Position numbers and translations under genes: made by a program. The notes under the pieces were generated by a model that saw only the letters and a list, made by a program, of their open reading frames with translations, ran no database searches and had not been told where the DNA came from. Positions 1-8,959 of a stretch of DNA of 64,000 nt are shown here, piece by piece; the stretch's first letter is position 1; every line of letters starts with the position of its first letter. Source of the DNA: Parvularcula mediterranea (lineage in GTDB: Bacteria > Pseudomonadota > Alphaproteobacteria > Caulobacterales > Parvularculaceae). The stretch is taken from the NCBI RefSeq assembly GCF_013085255.1, contig NZ_JABFCX010000003.1:815288-879287 (forward strand), written 5' to 3'.

Positions 1-2
1 CA

Positions 3-65
3 GAACCGCTGACCGTGGCAGAAGAGCCACTGGCCAATGACGAGCCCGCTTCCCGGGCAACCTGA
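3..65 (+). CDS. Possible C-terminal end of an upstream gene (partial)
   Basis: An open frame runs in from the left edge and stops at TGA 63-65, ending in an acidic, alanine-rich tail (the last residues read ANDEPASRAT). It would finish about 22 nt before the preferred start of the permease, with AAAGGAAG overlapping its stop. Only about 20 codons are visible, so no product can be named. Two other frames also stop here (TGA at 10-12 and at 38-40), so this is tentative. Confidence 0.25.
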   Translation, partial: EPLTVAEEPLANDEPASRAT

Positions 66-87
66 AAGGAAGCCCGGTTCTCAGTCG

Positions 88-1938
88 ATGACCTTCGAAG
101 ACCTGCTTCAGCACTGGGCCATGTGGTACACGCTCATCGTCATTGCGGTGACGGTGGTGCTCTATGCCCTCGACCGGTTCTCGATCGAGACTGTGTCAGG
201 TGCTGTGCTCGTCGCGCTGATCGTCCCCTTCGCGCTGTTCCCGCTCACCGATGACCTGACAGGCGCGGTCGTCCTTGATGCGACGGTGCTGCTGACAGGG
301 TTCGCGAGCCCCGCGCTCTTTGCGATCCTCGGCCTGCTGATTGTCGGTCAGGGGATGTACCAGTCCGGCGCGCTCGAATGGCCCACGCAGATCCTCGTGG
401 CCGCCTATGAGAAGTTTCGCTTCGCGGCGGTCATCGTCATCTTCGCCTTCATCATGGTGGTCTCGGCGTTCCTCAACAACACGCCGGTGGTCGTCATGTT
501 CGTGCCGATCATCGCGGCCATCGCGGCGCAGGGCGGGATTACGAGCTCACGCCTGATGATGCCCCTCTCCTTCCTGTCGATCCTCGGCGGAATGTGCACG
601 ACCATCGGTTCATCCACCAACCTCCTGGCCGTCGAAGCGTTCGAGCTGGCAGGCGGTGAGCGGATCGACTTCTTCGCCCTCATGCCCCTCGGCCTCGTCA
701 TGGTCGCGACAGGCGCTCTTTATCTCGTCATTGGCGGTCGGTTCCTCCTCCCCTCGCGGCAGGGACCTAATGACCTCGTCGAGAAGGATGGTCGCCAGTT
801 CGTGGCGCAGATCGAGATCGGCCGCGGCAATCCCCTCATCGGCGTCGCGCCGAAGCTTGGCCGCTTCGAGGAGCTGCCTGACATCACCGTGCGGATGATC
901 CAGCGCAGGGACGAAGTGATCCTGCCGCCCTTTGACGATGTGAAATTGCGCCTTGGCGACAAGCTCATCGTCGCGGGCACGCGGGATGCGCTGACGAGCC
1001 TCCTCAAGAAACGCCCGGAGATCCTCAACAGCTTCATGAGCGAGACCGAAACCATGGAGGGCGCCTCTGGCGAGCTGACCATGGTCGAGGCCGTGGTCGC
1101 GCCCGGTTCGCGGATCATCGGCCGCTCGATCAACCAGATCCGCTTCCGCTTCCAGACCAATTGCGTGATCGTCGGCCTCCAGCGGAAGAGCCGGATGATC
1201 CGCACCGAGATCGCCTCGATCCGCCTTGAAGCTGGCGATGTCCTTCTCATCCTCGGCGACCGTTCGGATGTCCGTGCCCTGCGCGGTGACCGCGACATCA
1301 TCATGCTCGAGCAGTCGATGCAGGAGATCCAGGATCCGGCCCACGCGCGCTACGCGGCCCTCATCTTCTTGGGCGTCGTGGCGACCGCCTCGACGGGCAT
1401 CCTGCCGATCGCCGTCTCCGCCGTGGCAGGCGCAATGCTGATGGTGGCGACAGGCTGCCTCAACGTGCGGCAGGCTTCGCGGGCTGTGGACAGGCGGGTC
1501 TATCTGCTCGTCGGCGTGGCGCTCGGCCTCGGCTTGGCCCTCGACAAGACAGGCGGTGCGGCTTTCTTGGCCAGCTTCATCACCCCGCTGGCTGAGACAG
1601 GCGGACCGATCACCCTGATGGCGGTCCTCTTCGCGATCACCGCGACGCTCACCAACCTGCTCAGCAACAATGCGACAGCAGTCCTCCTGACCCCCATCGG
1701 GGTCAGCGCTGCGCAGGCGGCAGGGATCGAGCCCATCGTCCTCGTGATGACGATCATCTACGCGGCGAACTGCTCCTTCGCGACGCCGGTGGCCTACCAG
1801 ACGAACCTCCTCGTTATGGGCCCAGGGCACTACAAATTCGCCGACTTCATCAAGGTCGGGGTGCCGCTGACCGTGCTCCTCTGGATCGTCTTCCTGCTGG
1901 TCGCGCCGGTCTATTTCAGATCTCAGGGGCTCCTCTGA
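88..1938 (+). CDS. SLC13/DASS-family permease with internal TrkA-C (RCK_C) domains
   Basis: This is an inner-membrane ion-coupled anion transporter of the SLC13 (CitT/ArsB-like) superfamily. Hydrophobic helices in about the first 240 residues are followed by a soluble insert of about 190 residues holding two TrkA-C-like ligand-binding units, then a second helical half. The paired NNTPVV and NNATAV motifs, one in each membrane half, are the inverted-repeat substrate/Na+ loops of the family. The substrate could be sulfate, dicarboxylate or another anion and cannot be told from sequence. I chose ATG 88 (616 aa) because AAAGGAAG lies upstream and the first helix follows soon after; ATG 37 would give 633 aa. 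It stands alone, followed by tandem palindromes. Confidence 0.88.
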   Translation: MTFEDLLQHWAMWYTLIVIAVTVVLYALDRFSIETVSGAVLVALIVPFALFPLTDDLTGAVVLDATVLLTGFASPALFAILGLLIVGQGMYQSGALEWPTQILVAAYEKFRFAAVIVIFAFIMVVSAFLNNTPVVVMFVPIIAAIAAQGGITSSRLMMPLSFLSILGGMCTTIGSSTNLLAVEAFELAGGERIDFFALMPLGLVMVATGALYLVIGGRFLLPSRQGPNDLVEKDGRQFVAQIEIGRGNPLIGVAPKLGRFEELPDITVRMIQRRDEVILPPFDDVKLRLGDKLIVAGTRDALTSLLKKRPEILNSFMSETETMEGASGELTMVEAVVAPGSRIIGRSINQIRFRFQTNCVIVGLQRKSRMIRTEIASIRLEAGDVLLILGDRSDVRALRGDRDIIMLEQSMQEIQDPAHARYAALIFLGVVATASTGILPIAVSAVAGAMLMVATGCLNVRQASRAVDRRVYLLVGVALGLGLALDKTGGAAFLASFITPLAETGGPITLMAVLFAITATLTNLLSNNATAVLLTPIGVSAAQAAGIEPIVLVMTIIYAANCSFATPVAYQTNLLVMGPGHYKFADFIKVGVPLTVLLWIVFLLVAPVYFRSQGLL

Positions 1939-1977
1939 CGGGGACGCGTCCCTTCTTCCTGACGGGAATGCGTCCCT
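1937..1977. repeat. Two near-identical 17-bp palindromic units after the permease
   Basis: Two 17-bp units, 1937-1953 and 1961-1977, differ at two positions and are separated by 7 nt. Each centres on a GGGACGCGTCCC-type palindrome. The first overlaps the stop codon of the permease. They can fold as separate small hairpins or pair with each other. No T-run follows, so a terminator role is uncertain. Confidence 0.6.
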
Positions 1978-2097
1978 GGGCACCCTTGCAAGTCGTAACC
2001 AACCGATTCACTCTAACCCTGTCTCGCAGTAGCGGTTTTGAAGCCACATGCTGCTAAGGGCTCCATTCTAGGGGCCCCGGTTGGAGATCTGTCGTCT

Positions 2098-2820
2098 ATG
2101 AACACCTTCTTCCTGGGGGCACGGTCCGAGTTCTACGTCACAGCGGCATCGGACTGCCCCTATCTTGAAGGCAAGAAGGAGAAGAAGATCTTCACCTTCC
2201 TCGGCGGCGACAAGGCGGCTGAGTTCAACGCGCTTCTCTCCCGCAGGGGCTTCCGCAGGTCCCAGAACATCGCCTATCTACCCGCCTGCGACGGCTGCAA
2301 TGCCTGCCGCCCGGTCAGGATCGTGGTCGAGGGCTTCGAGGATGCCCGCTACAAGCGAACCTTCAAGCGCAATGCCGACCTCAACCGCACCCTGACCCCG
2401 GCCAAGGTCACCGAGGAGCAGTTTTCTGTGCTCCGCGACTATCTCGACAGCCGGCACGATGGCGGCGGGATGCATGACATGACCGTCCTCGACTACCAGC
2501 AAATGGTCGAGCAGACGCCGGTCGACACCGTGATCATCGAGTACCGGGACGAAGCCGGGAAGCTTCTCGCCTGCGCCCTTTCCGACCGGCTCGAGGACGG
2601 GCTCTCCATGGTCTACAGCTTCTTCGACCCCGAAGCCTCGAAGCGTTCCCTCGGCACCTTCATGATCGCCGACCATGTCCGCCTCGCGGGCGAACTGGGG
2701 CTGCCTTATGTCTATCTTGGCTACTGGGTCGATGGCTCACCGAAGATGGACTACAAGCGCAACTTCGCCCCGCTCGAGGTCCTGAGCCGCGACGGCTGGA
2801 CCGTTATGCGCAAGCGCTGA
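2098..2820 (+). CDS. bpt: Aspartate/glutamate leucyltransferase (N-end rule, ATE family)
   Basis: Bpt moves leucine (in some bacteria arginine) from aminoacyl-tRNA to proteins with N-terminal Asp or Glu, creating N-degrons for ClpS/ClpAP. The protein has the family N-terminus (SEFYVTAASDCPYL), the CDGCNACRPVR cysteine motif, and the C-terminal acyltransferase fold ending in LGYWVDGSPKMDYK. I chose ATG 2098 (240 aa) because homologues begin just before the FY(V/L)TA segment and GGAGAT sits about 10 nt upstream; a TTG at 2038 would add 20 residues unlike the family. It lies near clpX and clpP, which fits a proteolysis theme but is not an operon with them. Confidence 0.93.
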   Translation: MNTFFLGARSEFYVTAASDCPYLEGKKEKKIFTFLGGDKAAEFNALLSRRGFRRSQNIAYLPACDGCNACRPVRIVVEGFEDARYKRTFKRNADLNRTLTPAKVTEEQFSVLRDYLDSRHDGGGMHDMTVLDYQQMVEQTPVDTVIIEYRDEAGKLLACALSDRLEDGLSMVYSFFDPEASKRSLGTFMIADHVRLAGELGLPYVYLGYWVDGSPKMDYKRNFAPLEVLSRDGWTVMRKR

Positions 2821-2867
2821 GGCGTCCGGGCCTAGCCAGCACCCCTCAATCGGCTACGCTTCTCGCC

Positions 2868-3650
2868 ATGCGGTTCGTCCCGATGGTCATCGCCAGCATC
2901 TACCTCGCGCTCATCCTCGCGGTGGCGGGCTGCGGGCATGCCCAGCGCGGACTCCTGCCTATGGCGGAGCGTCAGGAGGCGTTGGGGCTCTTCCGGATGC
3001 CGCCCTCTGCCCCCGGTGAGCAGCCGACTGTCTATCTCACCATCGATGACGGGCCATCAACGCATACGGACGAGATGCTCGAGCTGCTGGGCGCCTACGG
3101 CGCCACTGCGACCTTCTTTGTGCACACGGACCATATCCTCACGGAACGGGACCGGGCGGTGCTTAGAGAAGCGGTCGCGAACGGGCACCGCCTCGGCAAC
3201 CATCTACCCGCCGATGAGCGGGCCGATAGCCTCTCGCCTGAGGCGTTTCTTGCCGATCTCACCAGAGCTCAAAGCGAACTCGAAACGATCGCGGGCGTGC
3301 GCCCGGTCCTCTTTCGTCCACCGCACGGGGCGATCAACGCAGCAGCCATGTCCCCCGCCCTTCTTGCAGAAGGCTACATCGCAGCTGATGGGTCTGAACG
3401 GCGGTACGTGTTGGCGAGCTTCATCCCATGGGACGCTGGCGGGGCCACCGAAACTACCCTCCGGGCAATGAACAATGCAGCTGGTGCGCGCTATGCCGAC
3501 GGCATGTCCGAAGCGCTGTTCGACGGAGCAATCGTCGTTTTCCATGACGGGCCGAGAGAGGTGCGCACCCAAACGACTCTCGTCAGCCTACGGCGCTTCC
3601 TGAAGGCAGCGGATCGCAAGGGCTTTGCCGTCAAAGCGCTGCCCCAATGA
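2868..3650 (+). CDS. Polysaccharide deacetylase (NodB/CE4) lipoprotein
   Basis: This is a CE4-type metal-dependent deacetylase acting on peptidoglycan or another N-acetylated glycan at the cell envelope. The N-terminus is a lipoprotein signal with lipobox AVAGC (lipidated Cys22). Motif 1 is TIDDGP (Asp60, Asp61). Motif 2 is GNHLPADE: His112 is present, but Asp116 stands where most CE4 enzymes have the second metal-binding histidine. Motif 3 is RPPHG, motif 4 PWDAG and motif 5 VFHDGP. All other catalytic motifs are kept, so activity with an altered metal site is likely. It converges on clpX across a shared hairpin. Confidence 0.9.
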   Translation: MRFVPMVIASIYLALILAVAGCGHAQRGLLPMAERQEALGLFRMPPSAPGEQPTVYLTIDDGPSTHTDEMLELLGAYGATATFFVHTDHILTERDRAVLREAVANGHRLGNHLPADERADSLSPEAFLADLTRAQSELETIAGVRPVLFRPPHGAINAAAMSPALLAEGYIAADGSERRYVLASFIPWDAGGATETTLRAMNNAAGARYADGMSEALFDGAIVVFHDGPREVRTQTTLVSLRRFLKAADRKGFAVKALPQ

Positions 3651-3673
3651 AAAAGCCGCCCCGGAGGGCGGCT
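3650..3673 (-). terminator. Rho-independent terminator of clpX (probably bidirectional)
   Basis: The stem AGCCGCC (3654-3660) pairs with GGCGGCT (3667-3673) around a 6-nt loop. Read on the minus strand it is followed by TTTTT, the correct orientation for clpX. On the plus strand it starts 4 nt after the deacetylase stop codon and may serve that gene too. Confidence 0.85.
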
Positions 3674-3698
3674 CATCAAAATGGCTTGGAAGTCAGGT

Positions 3699-5021
3699 TC
3701 AGGCGCTTTGGTCCTGAGGCTCGGCTTTCTTGTCTTTCTTCTCGGCGATGACCTTGAGAGGTTCGCCGCGGCCTTCGACGACCTCTTCGTTGACGACGAT
3801 CTCTTCGACGTCCTCGAGGGTCGGCAGGTCGAACATGGTGTCGAGCAGGATGCCCTCCATGATCGAACGCAGGCCACGAGCACCGGTTTTCCGCGTGATC
3901 GCCCGGCGAGCGACAGCGTTGAGGGCGTCGTCACTGAAGGTGAGTTCGACATTCTCCATCTCGAAGAGACGCTGGTACTGCTTGACCAGGGCGTTCTTCG
4001 GGGTGGTGAGGATCTGGACCAGCGCGTCTTCGTCGAGGTCTTCGAGGGTCGCGATGACCGGCAGACGGCCGATGAATTCAGGGATCAGGCCGAATTTCTG
4101 AAGGTCTTCAGGCTCGACACCGCGCAGGACGTCACCGATGCGGCGGTCATCTTCGGCCGCCTTCACCTCGGCACCGAAGCCGATCGAAGCGCTCTCGCCG
4201 CGGTTCTGAATGACCTTGTCGAGGCCAGCGAATGCGCCGCCCACGATGAACAGGATGTTCGTCGTGTCGACCTGCAGAAACTCCTGCTGCGGATGCTTGC
4301 GTCCACCTTGCGGAGGAACAGAAGCGACGGTGCCTTCCATGATCTTGAGGAGCGCCTGCTGGACGCCCTCGCCCGACACGTCGCGGGTGATCGAAGGGTT
4401 GTCGGACTTACGCGAGATCTTGTCGATCTCGTCGATGTAGACGATGCCGCGCTGGGCCCGCTCGACATTGTAGTCCGCAGCCTGGAGCAGCTTCAGGACG
4501 ATGTTCTCGACATCCTCGCCGACATAACCGGCTTCGGTGAGGGTCGTCGCATCGGCCATCGTGAAGGGCACGTCGAGGATGCGCGCCAGCGTCTGGGCAA
4601 GAAGCGTCTTACCCGAACCCGTGGGACCCACGAGCAGGATGTTCGACTTCGCCAGTTCGACGTCGGAATTCTTCTGAGCGTGGTTGAGACGCTTGAAGTG
4701 GTTGTGGACCGCCACAGCGAGCACGCGCTTTGCGAAGCTCTGGCCGATGACATAGTCGTCCAGGACCTGATGAATGTGCTGCGGCGAGGGAACGCCGTCG
4801 CCGGATTTGACCAGCGAGGACTTCGATTCCTCGCGGATGATGTCCATGCAGAGCTCGACACACTCATCACAGATGAAGACCGTCGGTCCTGCGATCAGTT
4901 TGCGGACCTCATGCTGCGACTTCCCGCAGAAGGAGCAGTAGAGGGTGTTCTTGCCGTCGCCCGAGCCGTTCGTACCGCTCGGCCCTGCGCCGTTTCCGCC
5001 CTTGTTGCTGACCTTGCTCAT
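3699..5021 (-). CDS. clpX: ATP-dependent Clp protease ATP-binding subunit ClpX
   Basis: ClpX is the AAA+ unfoldase that feeds tagged proteins, including ssrA-tagged ones, into ClpP. Visible features are the N-terminal C4 zinc-binding domain (Cys29, 32, 51, 54), Walker A GPTGSGKT (132-139), pore loop GYVG (165-168), Walker B VYIDEID (194-200), and the GARGLRS sensor-2 helix. I chose the ATG at 5021 (440 aa) because GGAG lies 8 nt upstream and the 36 residues before it look unlike ClpX. It is downstream of clpP, separated by 189 bp, so it may have its own promoter. A terminator follows it. Confidence 0.97.
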   Translation of the reverse strand: MSKVSNKGGNGAGPSGTNGSGDGKNTLYCSFCGKSQHEVRKLIAGPTVFICDECVELCMDIIREESKSSLVKSGDGVPSPQHIHQVLDDYVIGQSFAKRVLAVAVHNHFKRLNHAQKNSDVELAKSNILLVGPTGSGKTLLAQTLARILDVPFTMADATTLTEAGYVGEDVENIVLKLLQAADYNVERAQRGIVYIDEIDKISRKSDNPSITRDVSGEGVQQALLKIMEGTVASVPPQGGRKHPQQEFLQVDTTNILFIVGGAFAGLDKVIQNRGESASIGFGAEVKAAEDDRRIGDVLRGVEPEDLQKFGLIPEFIGRLPVIATLEDLDEDALVQILTTPKNALVKQYQRLFEMENVELTFSDDALNAVARRAITRKTGARGLRSIMEGILLDTMFDLPTLEDVEEIVVNEEVVEGRGEPLKVIAEKKDKKAEPQDQSA

Positions 5022-5210
5022 CGTCTTACTCCTCAGCGCAGCCCCCGCCCTTGAAGGGCCGCCGCCACATAACGTGACACCGGCTTCTGCCGGCTCGCCC
5101 AGCCTGCCCGATGCCGGGACGCTGCGCAATCACACCAAACGTCAACCTACGCGGCCAACTCTTACATTGGCGTTGCAGAACCGGGGCCAAACTCTGCCCC
5201 GTCATTGTCT

Positions 5211-5855
5211 TTACTTCGCGTCGTCGTCGCCGCCGGCTACAGTGCGGCGGTCATAGACCTGGTCAATCAGGCCGAATTCCTTGGCTTCCTCGGGATTCAT
5301 GAAGAAGTCGCGGTCGAGGGTCTTCTCGATGGTCTCGTAGTCCTGACCCGTGTGCTCAACATAGATTTCGTTAAGGCGCTTCTTGGTCGCGATGATGTCC
5401 TTCGCGTGGCGCTCGATATCGGAAGCCTGGCCTTGGAAACCCGCGGAGGGCTGGTGAACCATGATGCGGCTGTTGGGCAGCGAGTAGCGCATGCCCTTGT
5501 CCCCTGCGGTCAGGAGAAGCGAGCCCATGGACGCTGCCATGCCGATGCAGATCGTCGAGACCTGCGGGCGGATGTAGCGCATCGTGTCATACATCGCGAG
5601 GCCAGCCGTGACCGAACCGCCGGGGCTGTTGATGTAGAAGGCGATGTCCTTCTTCGGGTTATCAGCCTCGAGGAACAGGAGCTGCGCGACGATCAGGGTC
5701 GAGACCTGGTCGTGCACGGGACCTGAGAGAAAGACGATCCGCTCCTTCAGGAGGCGCGAATAGATGTCGAAGCTGCGCTCACCGCGGCTCGTCTGCTCGA
5801 CCACCATCGGGATCAGCGTGTTCATGGTCAGGTCGAGGGGATCGCGTTCGGACAT
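5211..5855 (-). CDS. clpP: ATP-dependent Clp protease proteolytic subunit ClpP
   Basis: ClpP is the serine peptidase chamber that partners ClpX or ClpA. The 214-aa protein has catalytic Ser109 in the MAASMGS motif, His134 in MVHQPS, and a downstream Asp. It also has the GGSVTAG oxyanion strand and the processing-type N-terminus ending in [17 protein letters not shown]. Start ATG 5855 has GGAG 7 nt upstream; a longer frame to 5927 lacks family similarity. The usual upstream neighbour tig is not visible. The 189-bp gap to clpX shows no convincing element by eye. Confidence 0.97.
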   Translation of the reverse strand: MSERDPLDLTMNTLIPMVVEQTSRGERSFDIYSRLLKERIVFLSGPVHDQVSTLIVAQLLFLEADNPKKDIAFYINSPGGSVTAGLAMYDTMRYIRPQVSTICIGMAASMGSLLLTAGDKGMRYSLPNSRIMVHQPSAGFQGQASDIERHAKDIIATKKRLNEIYVEHTGQDYETIEKTLDRDFFMNPEEAKEFGLIDQVYDRRTVAGGDDDAK

Positions 5856-6049
5856 CGGAAACTCCGGGAAATGACTGCGCAAGGCTTTGCGGCTTGGGGA
5901 CGTAAGTAGGCTTGGTGGACGTGACAAGCACTCGGTTAATGCTGCGTTGAAACGCCCGAATTCGCCAAATGCAAGAAGTTTAAAACAACCCTTGCAAGTT
6001 CCATCACGGAACTGCTACCTCTGGTTGAGTGCTCGCTGGAGGGGCTATC

Positions 6050-6685
6050 GTGCATCAGGTCTTCGCATCGGCTGTCATGTGGGCAGCCCTTCTCGTTTCG
6101 CCAAGTGCCAACGCCGCCGTGGTGATCGAGATTACGGAAGTGAGCGGCGATGTTCGTTTTCAGGTCAGCGGTTCCCTCAACACGATCGGGCTCAACCCGC
6201 TGAGCAGCGGGATCACGGAAGACACCGAGCAAGGCTTCATGAACGCTGCCCGCGGGGTCTTCGTGAACCTGCCCTTCGGCGCGTTCTCGGACGACTCGGT
6301 GCCCTACAGGGCGTTCCAGGCCTACGGCACCAACCTGCCGCCCCGTTTCGGGACACTCGATGCGAATGAGCGCGGCGCGCCGAGGGGCGATGCCTTCGGT
6401 CTCACCCGCGCAGGGGTCCTGATCCTGCCCGACGACTATGTCAGCGGCACGGCCCTCAGCGCACAGCTTATCTTCTTCGGTCGTGATCTCGACGATCTCG
6501 GCCTGACGAGGGGAACCCGGGATACGGCGAGGTTGGCGAACGGCCAGTCCGTCGAGTTCGTCGTGCCCGGGGACCCGCCGCCTGCGCCTGTGCCAACCCC
6601 GGCTGCGTGGATCGGCATGGTCACCGGTGCGGCGCTTCTCGCCCGGATGGGGAAACCCCGCGGTCAGCTCTTCTTCAAGCGGTAG
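6050..6685 (+). CDS. Exported protein with PEP/VPxPA-CTERM-like C-terminal anchor
   Basis: Function is unknown. GTG 6050 has GGAGGGG 5 nt upstream and is followed by a signal peptide ending SPSANA. The mature part is about 190 residues with no recognised domain. The C-terminus has proline-rich PAPVPTPAAW, a hydrophobic helix and a basic tail with two arginines, the architecture of exosortase/archaeosortase-sorted CTERM proteins, although the exact VPLPA signature is degenerate. The 3' end overlaps convergent panB by 22 bp. The start is uncertain; an earlier GTG at 6029 adds 7 residues. Confidence 0.72.
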   Translation: MHQVFASAVMWAALLVSPSANAAVVIEITEVSGDVRFQVSGSLNTIGLNPLSSGITEDTEQGFMNAARGVFVNLPFGAFSDDSVPYRAFQAYGTNLPPRFGTLDANERGAPRGDAFGLTRAGVLILPDDYVSGTALSAQLIFFGRDLDDLGLTRGTRDTARLANGQSVEFVVPGDPPPAPVPTPAAWIGMVTGAALLARMGKPRGQLFFKR

Positions 6686-7485
6686 GTTTCCTTCTCACCC
6701 GGAAAGGTCCGTGCTCGGACGTCCCTTGCGTAGGCTGCAGCAGCTTCGTCGATCACGCCCGCCATATCCGCGTACCGACGGACGAATTTCGGCGTCCAGG
6801 CGAACATGCCCATCATGTCCGGCGTCACGAGGATCTGGCCATCGCAGGACGCCGAGGCACCGATGCCGATCGTCGGACAGCTGACCATCTTGCTGATCTC
6901 TGCAGAGAGGGCTTCGTCGGTGCCCTCGATCACCATGGCGAAAGCGCCAGCCTCGTCAGCCGCCCTGGCTTCGGCGATGATCATGTCACGCTCGCTGTCG
7001 GTCTTGCCCTTCGCCTTGAACCCGCCAGTGACGAGCTGCGCCTGCGGCCTGAGACCGACATGGGCCATGACCGGGATGCCGCGCTCGGCCATGAAGGCGA
7101 TGGAGTCCGCCGCGTAGATGCCGCTCTCAACCTTCACCGCGCCGCAGCCTGTCTCGGCCACGACCCTCCGTGCACTGTCGAAGGCTTGCTCTTTCGAAAT
7201 CTCATAGCTGCCGAACGGCAGATCGACGACCACCAGCGCCTTGTCCGCGCCGCGCATCACCGCCTGCCCGTGAAGGATCATCATCTCCAGCGTGACACCC
7301 ACAGTGGAGTCCATGCCGTGGACAACCATGCCGAGGCTGTCGCCCACAAGAAGAAGATCGCAGTGGGAATCAAGCGCCTTGGCCGTCGGTGCGTCATACG
7401 CCGTCAGGCAGACAATCGGCTCGCCGCCCTTCCGCAGGCGGATCGAAGCGGCAGTCTCCGCCTTGCGTTCTCTCTGGGCACTCAT
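6664..7485 (-). CDS. panB: 3-methyl-2-oxobutanoate hydroxymethyltransferase
   Basis: PanB adds a hydroxymethyl group from methylene-THF to ketoisovalerate, giving ketopantoate, the first committed step of pantothenate/CoA synthesis. The 273-aa protein shows VGDSLGMV, the metal-binding Asp/Glu region (VKVES), AHVGLRPQ and DGQILV motifs, and full family length. Its ATG overlaps the stop codon of the TerB gene (TGATG), so it is probably translationally coupled at the end of an apt-terB-panB operon. panC is not adjacent. Confidence 0.96.
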   Translation of the reverse strand: MSAQRERKAETAASIRLRKGGEPIVCLTAYDAPTAKALDSHCDLLLVGDSLGMVVHGMDSTVGVTLEMMILHGQAVMRGADKALVVVDLPFGSYEISKEQAFDSARRVVAETGCGAVKVESGIYAADSIAFMAERGIPVMAHVGLRPQAQLVTGGFKAKGKTDSERDMIIAEARAADEAGAFAMVIEGTDEALSAEISKMVSCPTIGIGASASCDGQILVTPDMMGMFAWTPKFVRRYADMAGVIDEAAAAYARDVRARTFPGEKETYRLKKS

Positions 7486-7925
7486 CAGTGAGCCGCCGGT
7501 TTCAGCGCATCAGCCTGCGCGCGGGTGAAGCCGAGGAAATCGCGGATCGAGGACATCAGGAGGTTCTCCGAAAGCTCCTCACCATCGGACCCCACGACAC
7601 GCCAGAGCTGGGTGATCAGGGTCTCCTGATCCTCCCGGTCGAGCTCCTTCGCCGCCGAGGCGAAGAACACGAAACTCCGCGCACCCGCGAAGAGGAATTC
7701 CTCGGCTTGATCGCGCATTGCCCGCGCTTCGGGGTTGGGGACGTGGAAGAGCTTCATCAGCGCCGCCGCCGCCATGTCCCGCTCAACATCAGTGTAGTTG
7801 CCGTCCCGGTGCGCCGCCACGACGAGCAGGCCCGCCGCGCCAACCTCCGGGGTCACCTTGGCGGCTTGCGTGCTGCCGTCACCGTCGCCCGGGAAGAGCC
7901 ATTCGGAGAGCTTGTCGATGACCAC
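7485..7925 (-). CDS. TerB-family tellurite-resistance-like protein
   Basis: A 146-aa mainly helical protein with the TerB/DjlA-N fold: acidic residues in GNYTDVERDM and REDQETLITQLW match the metal-binding helices of that family. The exact role is unknown; related proteins take part in membrane-associated stress responses. It starts at GTG 7925 with GAGGAG upstream and lies between apt (3-bp gap) and panB (TGATG overlap), which implies co-transcription. A second, distinct TerB protein is at 28507-28941. Confidence 0.82.
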   Translation of the reverse strand: MVIDKLSEWLFPGDGDGSTQAAKVTPEVGAAGLLVVAAHRDGNYTDVERDMAAAALMKLFHVPNPEARAMRDQAEEFLFAGARSFVFFASAAKELDREDQETLITQLWRVVGSDGEELSENLLMSSIRDFLGFTRAQADALKPAAH

Positions 7926-7928
7926 GTC

Positions 7929-8456
7929 CTACTCCTCCTCGAAAGTCAGGAGCGAGAAGGTCTCGACCCCGACCTCGGAAAGCTTCGCGCGGCCAGGAAG
8001 GTCGACCAGCTCGACCACGAAGGCCGCACCGACGACATTACCGCCTGCCGCGCGGAGGAGTTTCGCGCTCGCAGCCGCCGTGCCGCCGGTCGCGAGGAGA
8101 TCATCGACCAGAAGGACCTTCGCGCCCTTGGGCAGCGCGTCCTCATGCACCTCCAGCGTGTCTTCGCCATACTCGAGGGCATAGCTCTCTGTGATCGTCT
8201 TGGCCGGCAGCTTGCCCTTCTTGCGAACCGGCACGAAGGCGACCTTCAGCCTGTCGGCAACAGCCGCACCAAAGATGAAGCCCCGCGCTTCAATCCCGGC
8301 GACATGGGTGATTCCCGCATCGCTGAACGCAGCGGCCAGCGCTTCACAGGTCTGGGCAAACGCCTCGGGCTCACCCATCAGGGTGGTGAGGTCCCGGAAG
8401 ACAATGCCGGGCTTGGGGTGGTCAGGGATGGCCCTGATCGTCGACTTCAAATCCAT
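7929..8456 (-). CDS. apt: Adenine phosphoribosyltransferase
   Basis: Apt salvages adenine to AMP using PRPP. The 175-aa protein contains the type I PRTase PRPP motif LLVDDLLATGGTA, the flexible-loop segment and the adenine-site region GIEARGF. ATG 8456 has a strong AGGAGG 4-5 nt upstream; the 27 residues before it in the same frame are not family-like. It is first in an apt-terB-panB unit and divergent from the cytochrome c gene, with about 60 bp between the two starts. Confidence 0.96.
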   Translation of the reverse strand: MDLKSTIRAIPDHPKPGIVFRDLTTLMGEPEAFAQTCEALAAAFSDAGITHVAGIEARGFIFGAAVADRLKVAFVPVRKKGKLPAKTITESYALEYGEDTLEVHEDALPKGAKVLLVDDLLATGGTAAASAKLLRAAGGNVVGAAFVVELVDLPGRAKLSEVGVETFSLLTFEEE

Positions 8457-8518
8457 GGAGCCTCCTCTATGACGAATTCCCGCATGGTGCTCTGCAAAAA
8501 GAGAGGTAGGTGGACCCC

Positions 8519-8959
8519 ATGATGACCCGGCTGGCAAGTCTCACCTGCGCCTTAGTTCTCCTCGCTGCCTGCGGCGGCGGAGGGGAGGAGCCCCTGCCCT
8601 CCGACGAGGAGCGTCTCGCCATGCCTGCTGACCCGGTTCTGGGGCGGAGGCTCTTCAGGCAATGCGCCGTCTGCCACGATGTCGGCGAGGAGCCGCGGCA
8701 CAGGGTTGGCCCTAATCTCAACGGCATCATGGGCGCCGAGGCCGGGCGGCATCCGGACTTCTCTTATTCGGCTTCCCTCAAACGCTCAGGCCTTGTCTGG
8801 GACGAAGAGACCCTCGACGCCTATATCGAGAAGCCTCAGGCCGTGATCCCCGGCGGGCGCATGGCCTTTCAGGGTGAGCCCAGCGAAGCGAATCGCCGGG
8901 ACATCATTGCCTACCTCAAGGAAGCGACGGCGCCTCAGCCGGAACCGTCTGAAGACTGA
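8519..8959 (+). CDS. Class I cytochrome c, lipoprotein
   Basis: This is a monohaem c-type cytochrome for periplasmic electron transfer. It has a lipoprotein signal with lipobox LAAC (Cys18), the haem motif CAVCH (Cys49, Cys52, His53), the VGPNLNGIMG loop and an axial methionine in GGRMAF, typical of cytochrome c2/c550-like proteins. ATG 8519 follows GAGAGGTAGG; GTG 8510 is inside that sequence and less likely. The acidic tail overlaps the 3' end of the convergent M28 peptidase by 44 bp. Confidence 0.9.
   Translation: MMTRLASLTCALVLLAACGGGGEEPLPSDEERLAMPADPVLGRRLFRQCAVCHDVGEEPRHRVGPNLNGIMGAEAGRHPDFSYSASLKRSGLVWDEETLDAYIEKPQAVIPGGRMAFQGEPSEANRRDIIAYLKEATAPQPEPSED

Noticed and set aside
610-1983. 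Long minus-strand open frame of 457 codons across the permease
   Set aside because: It is antisense to a clear transporter, rich in Arg, His and Asp with no family motif, as expected for the complement of high-GC coding DNA.
3681-5054. Plus-strand open frame of 457 codons antisense to clpX
   Set aside because: The minus strand encodes ClpX with all motifs; the plus frame is an artefact of GC-rich codon bias.
5900-5930. RpoH-type promoter upstream of clpP (CTTG with CTACTTACG)
   Set aside because: Only a CTTG core with a weak downstream box; too degenerate to call.
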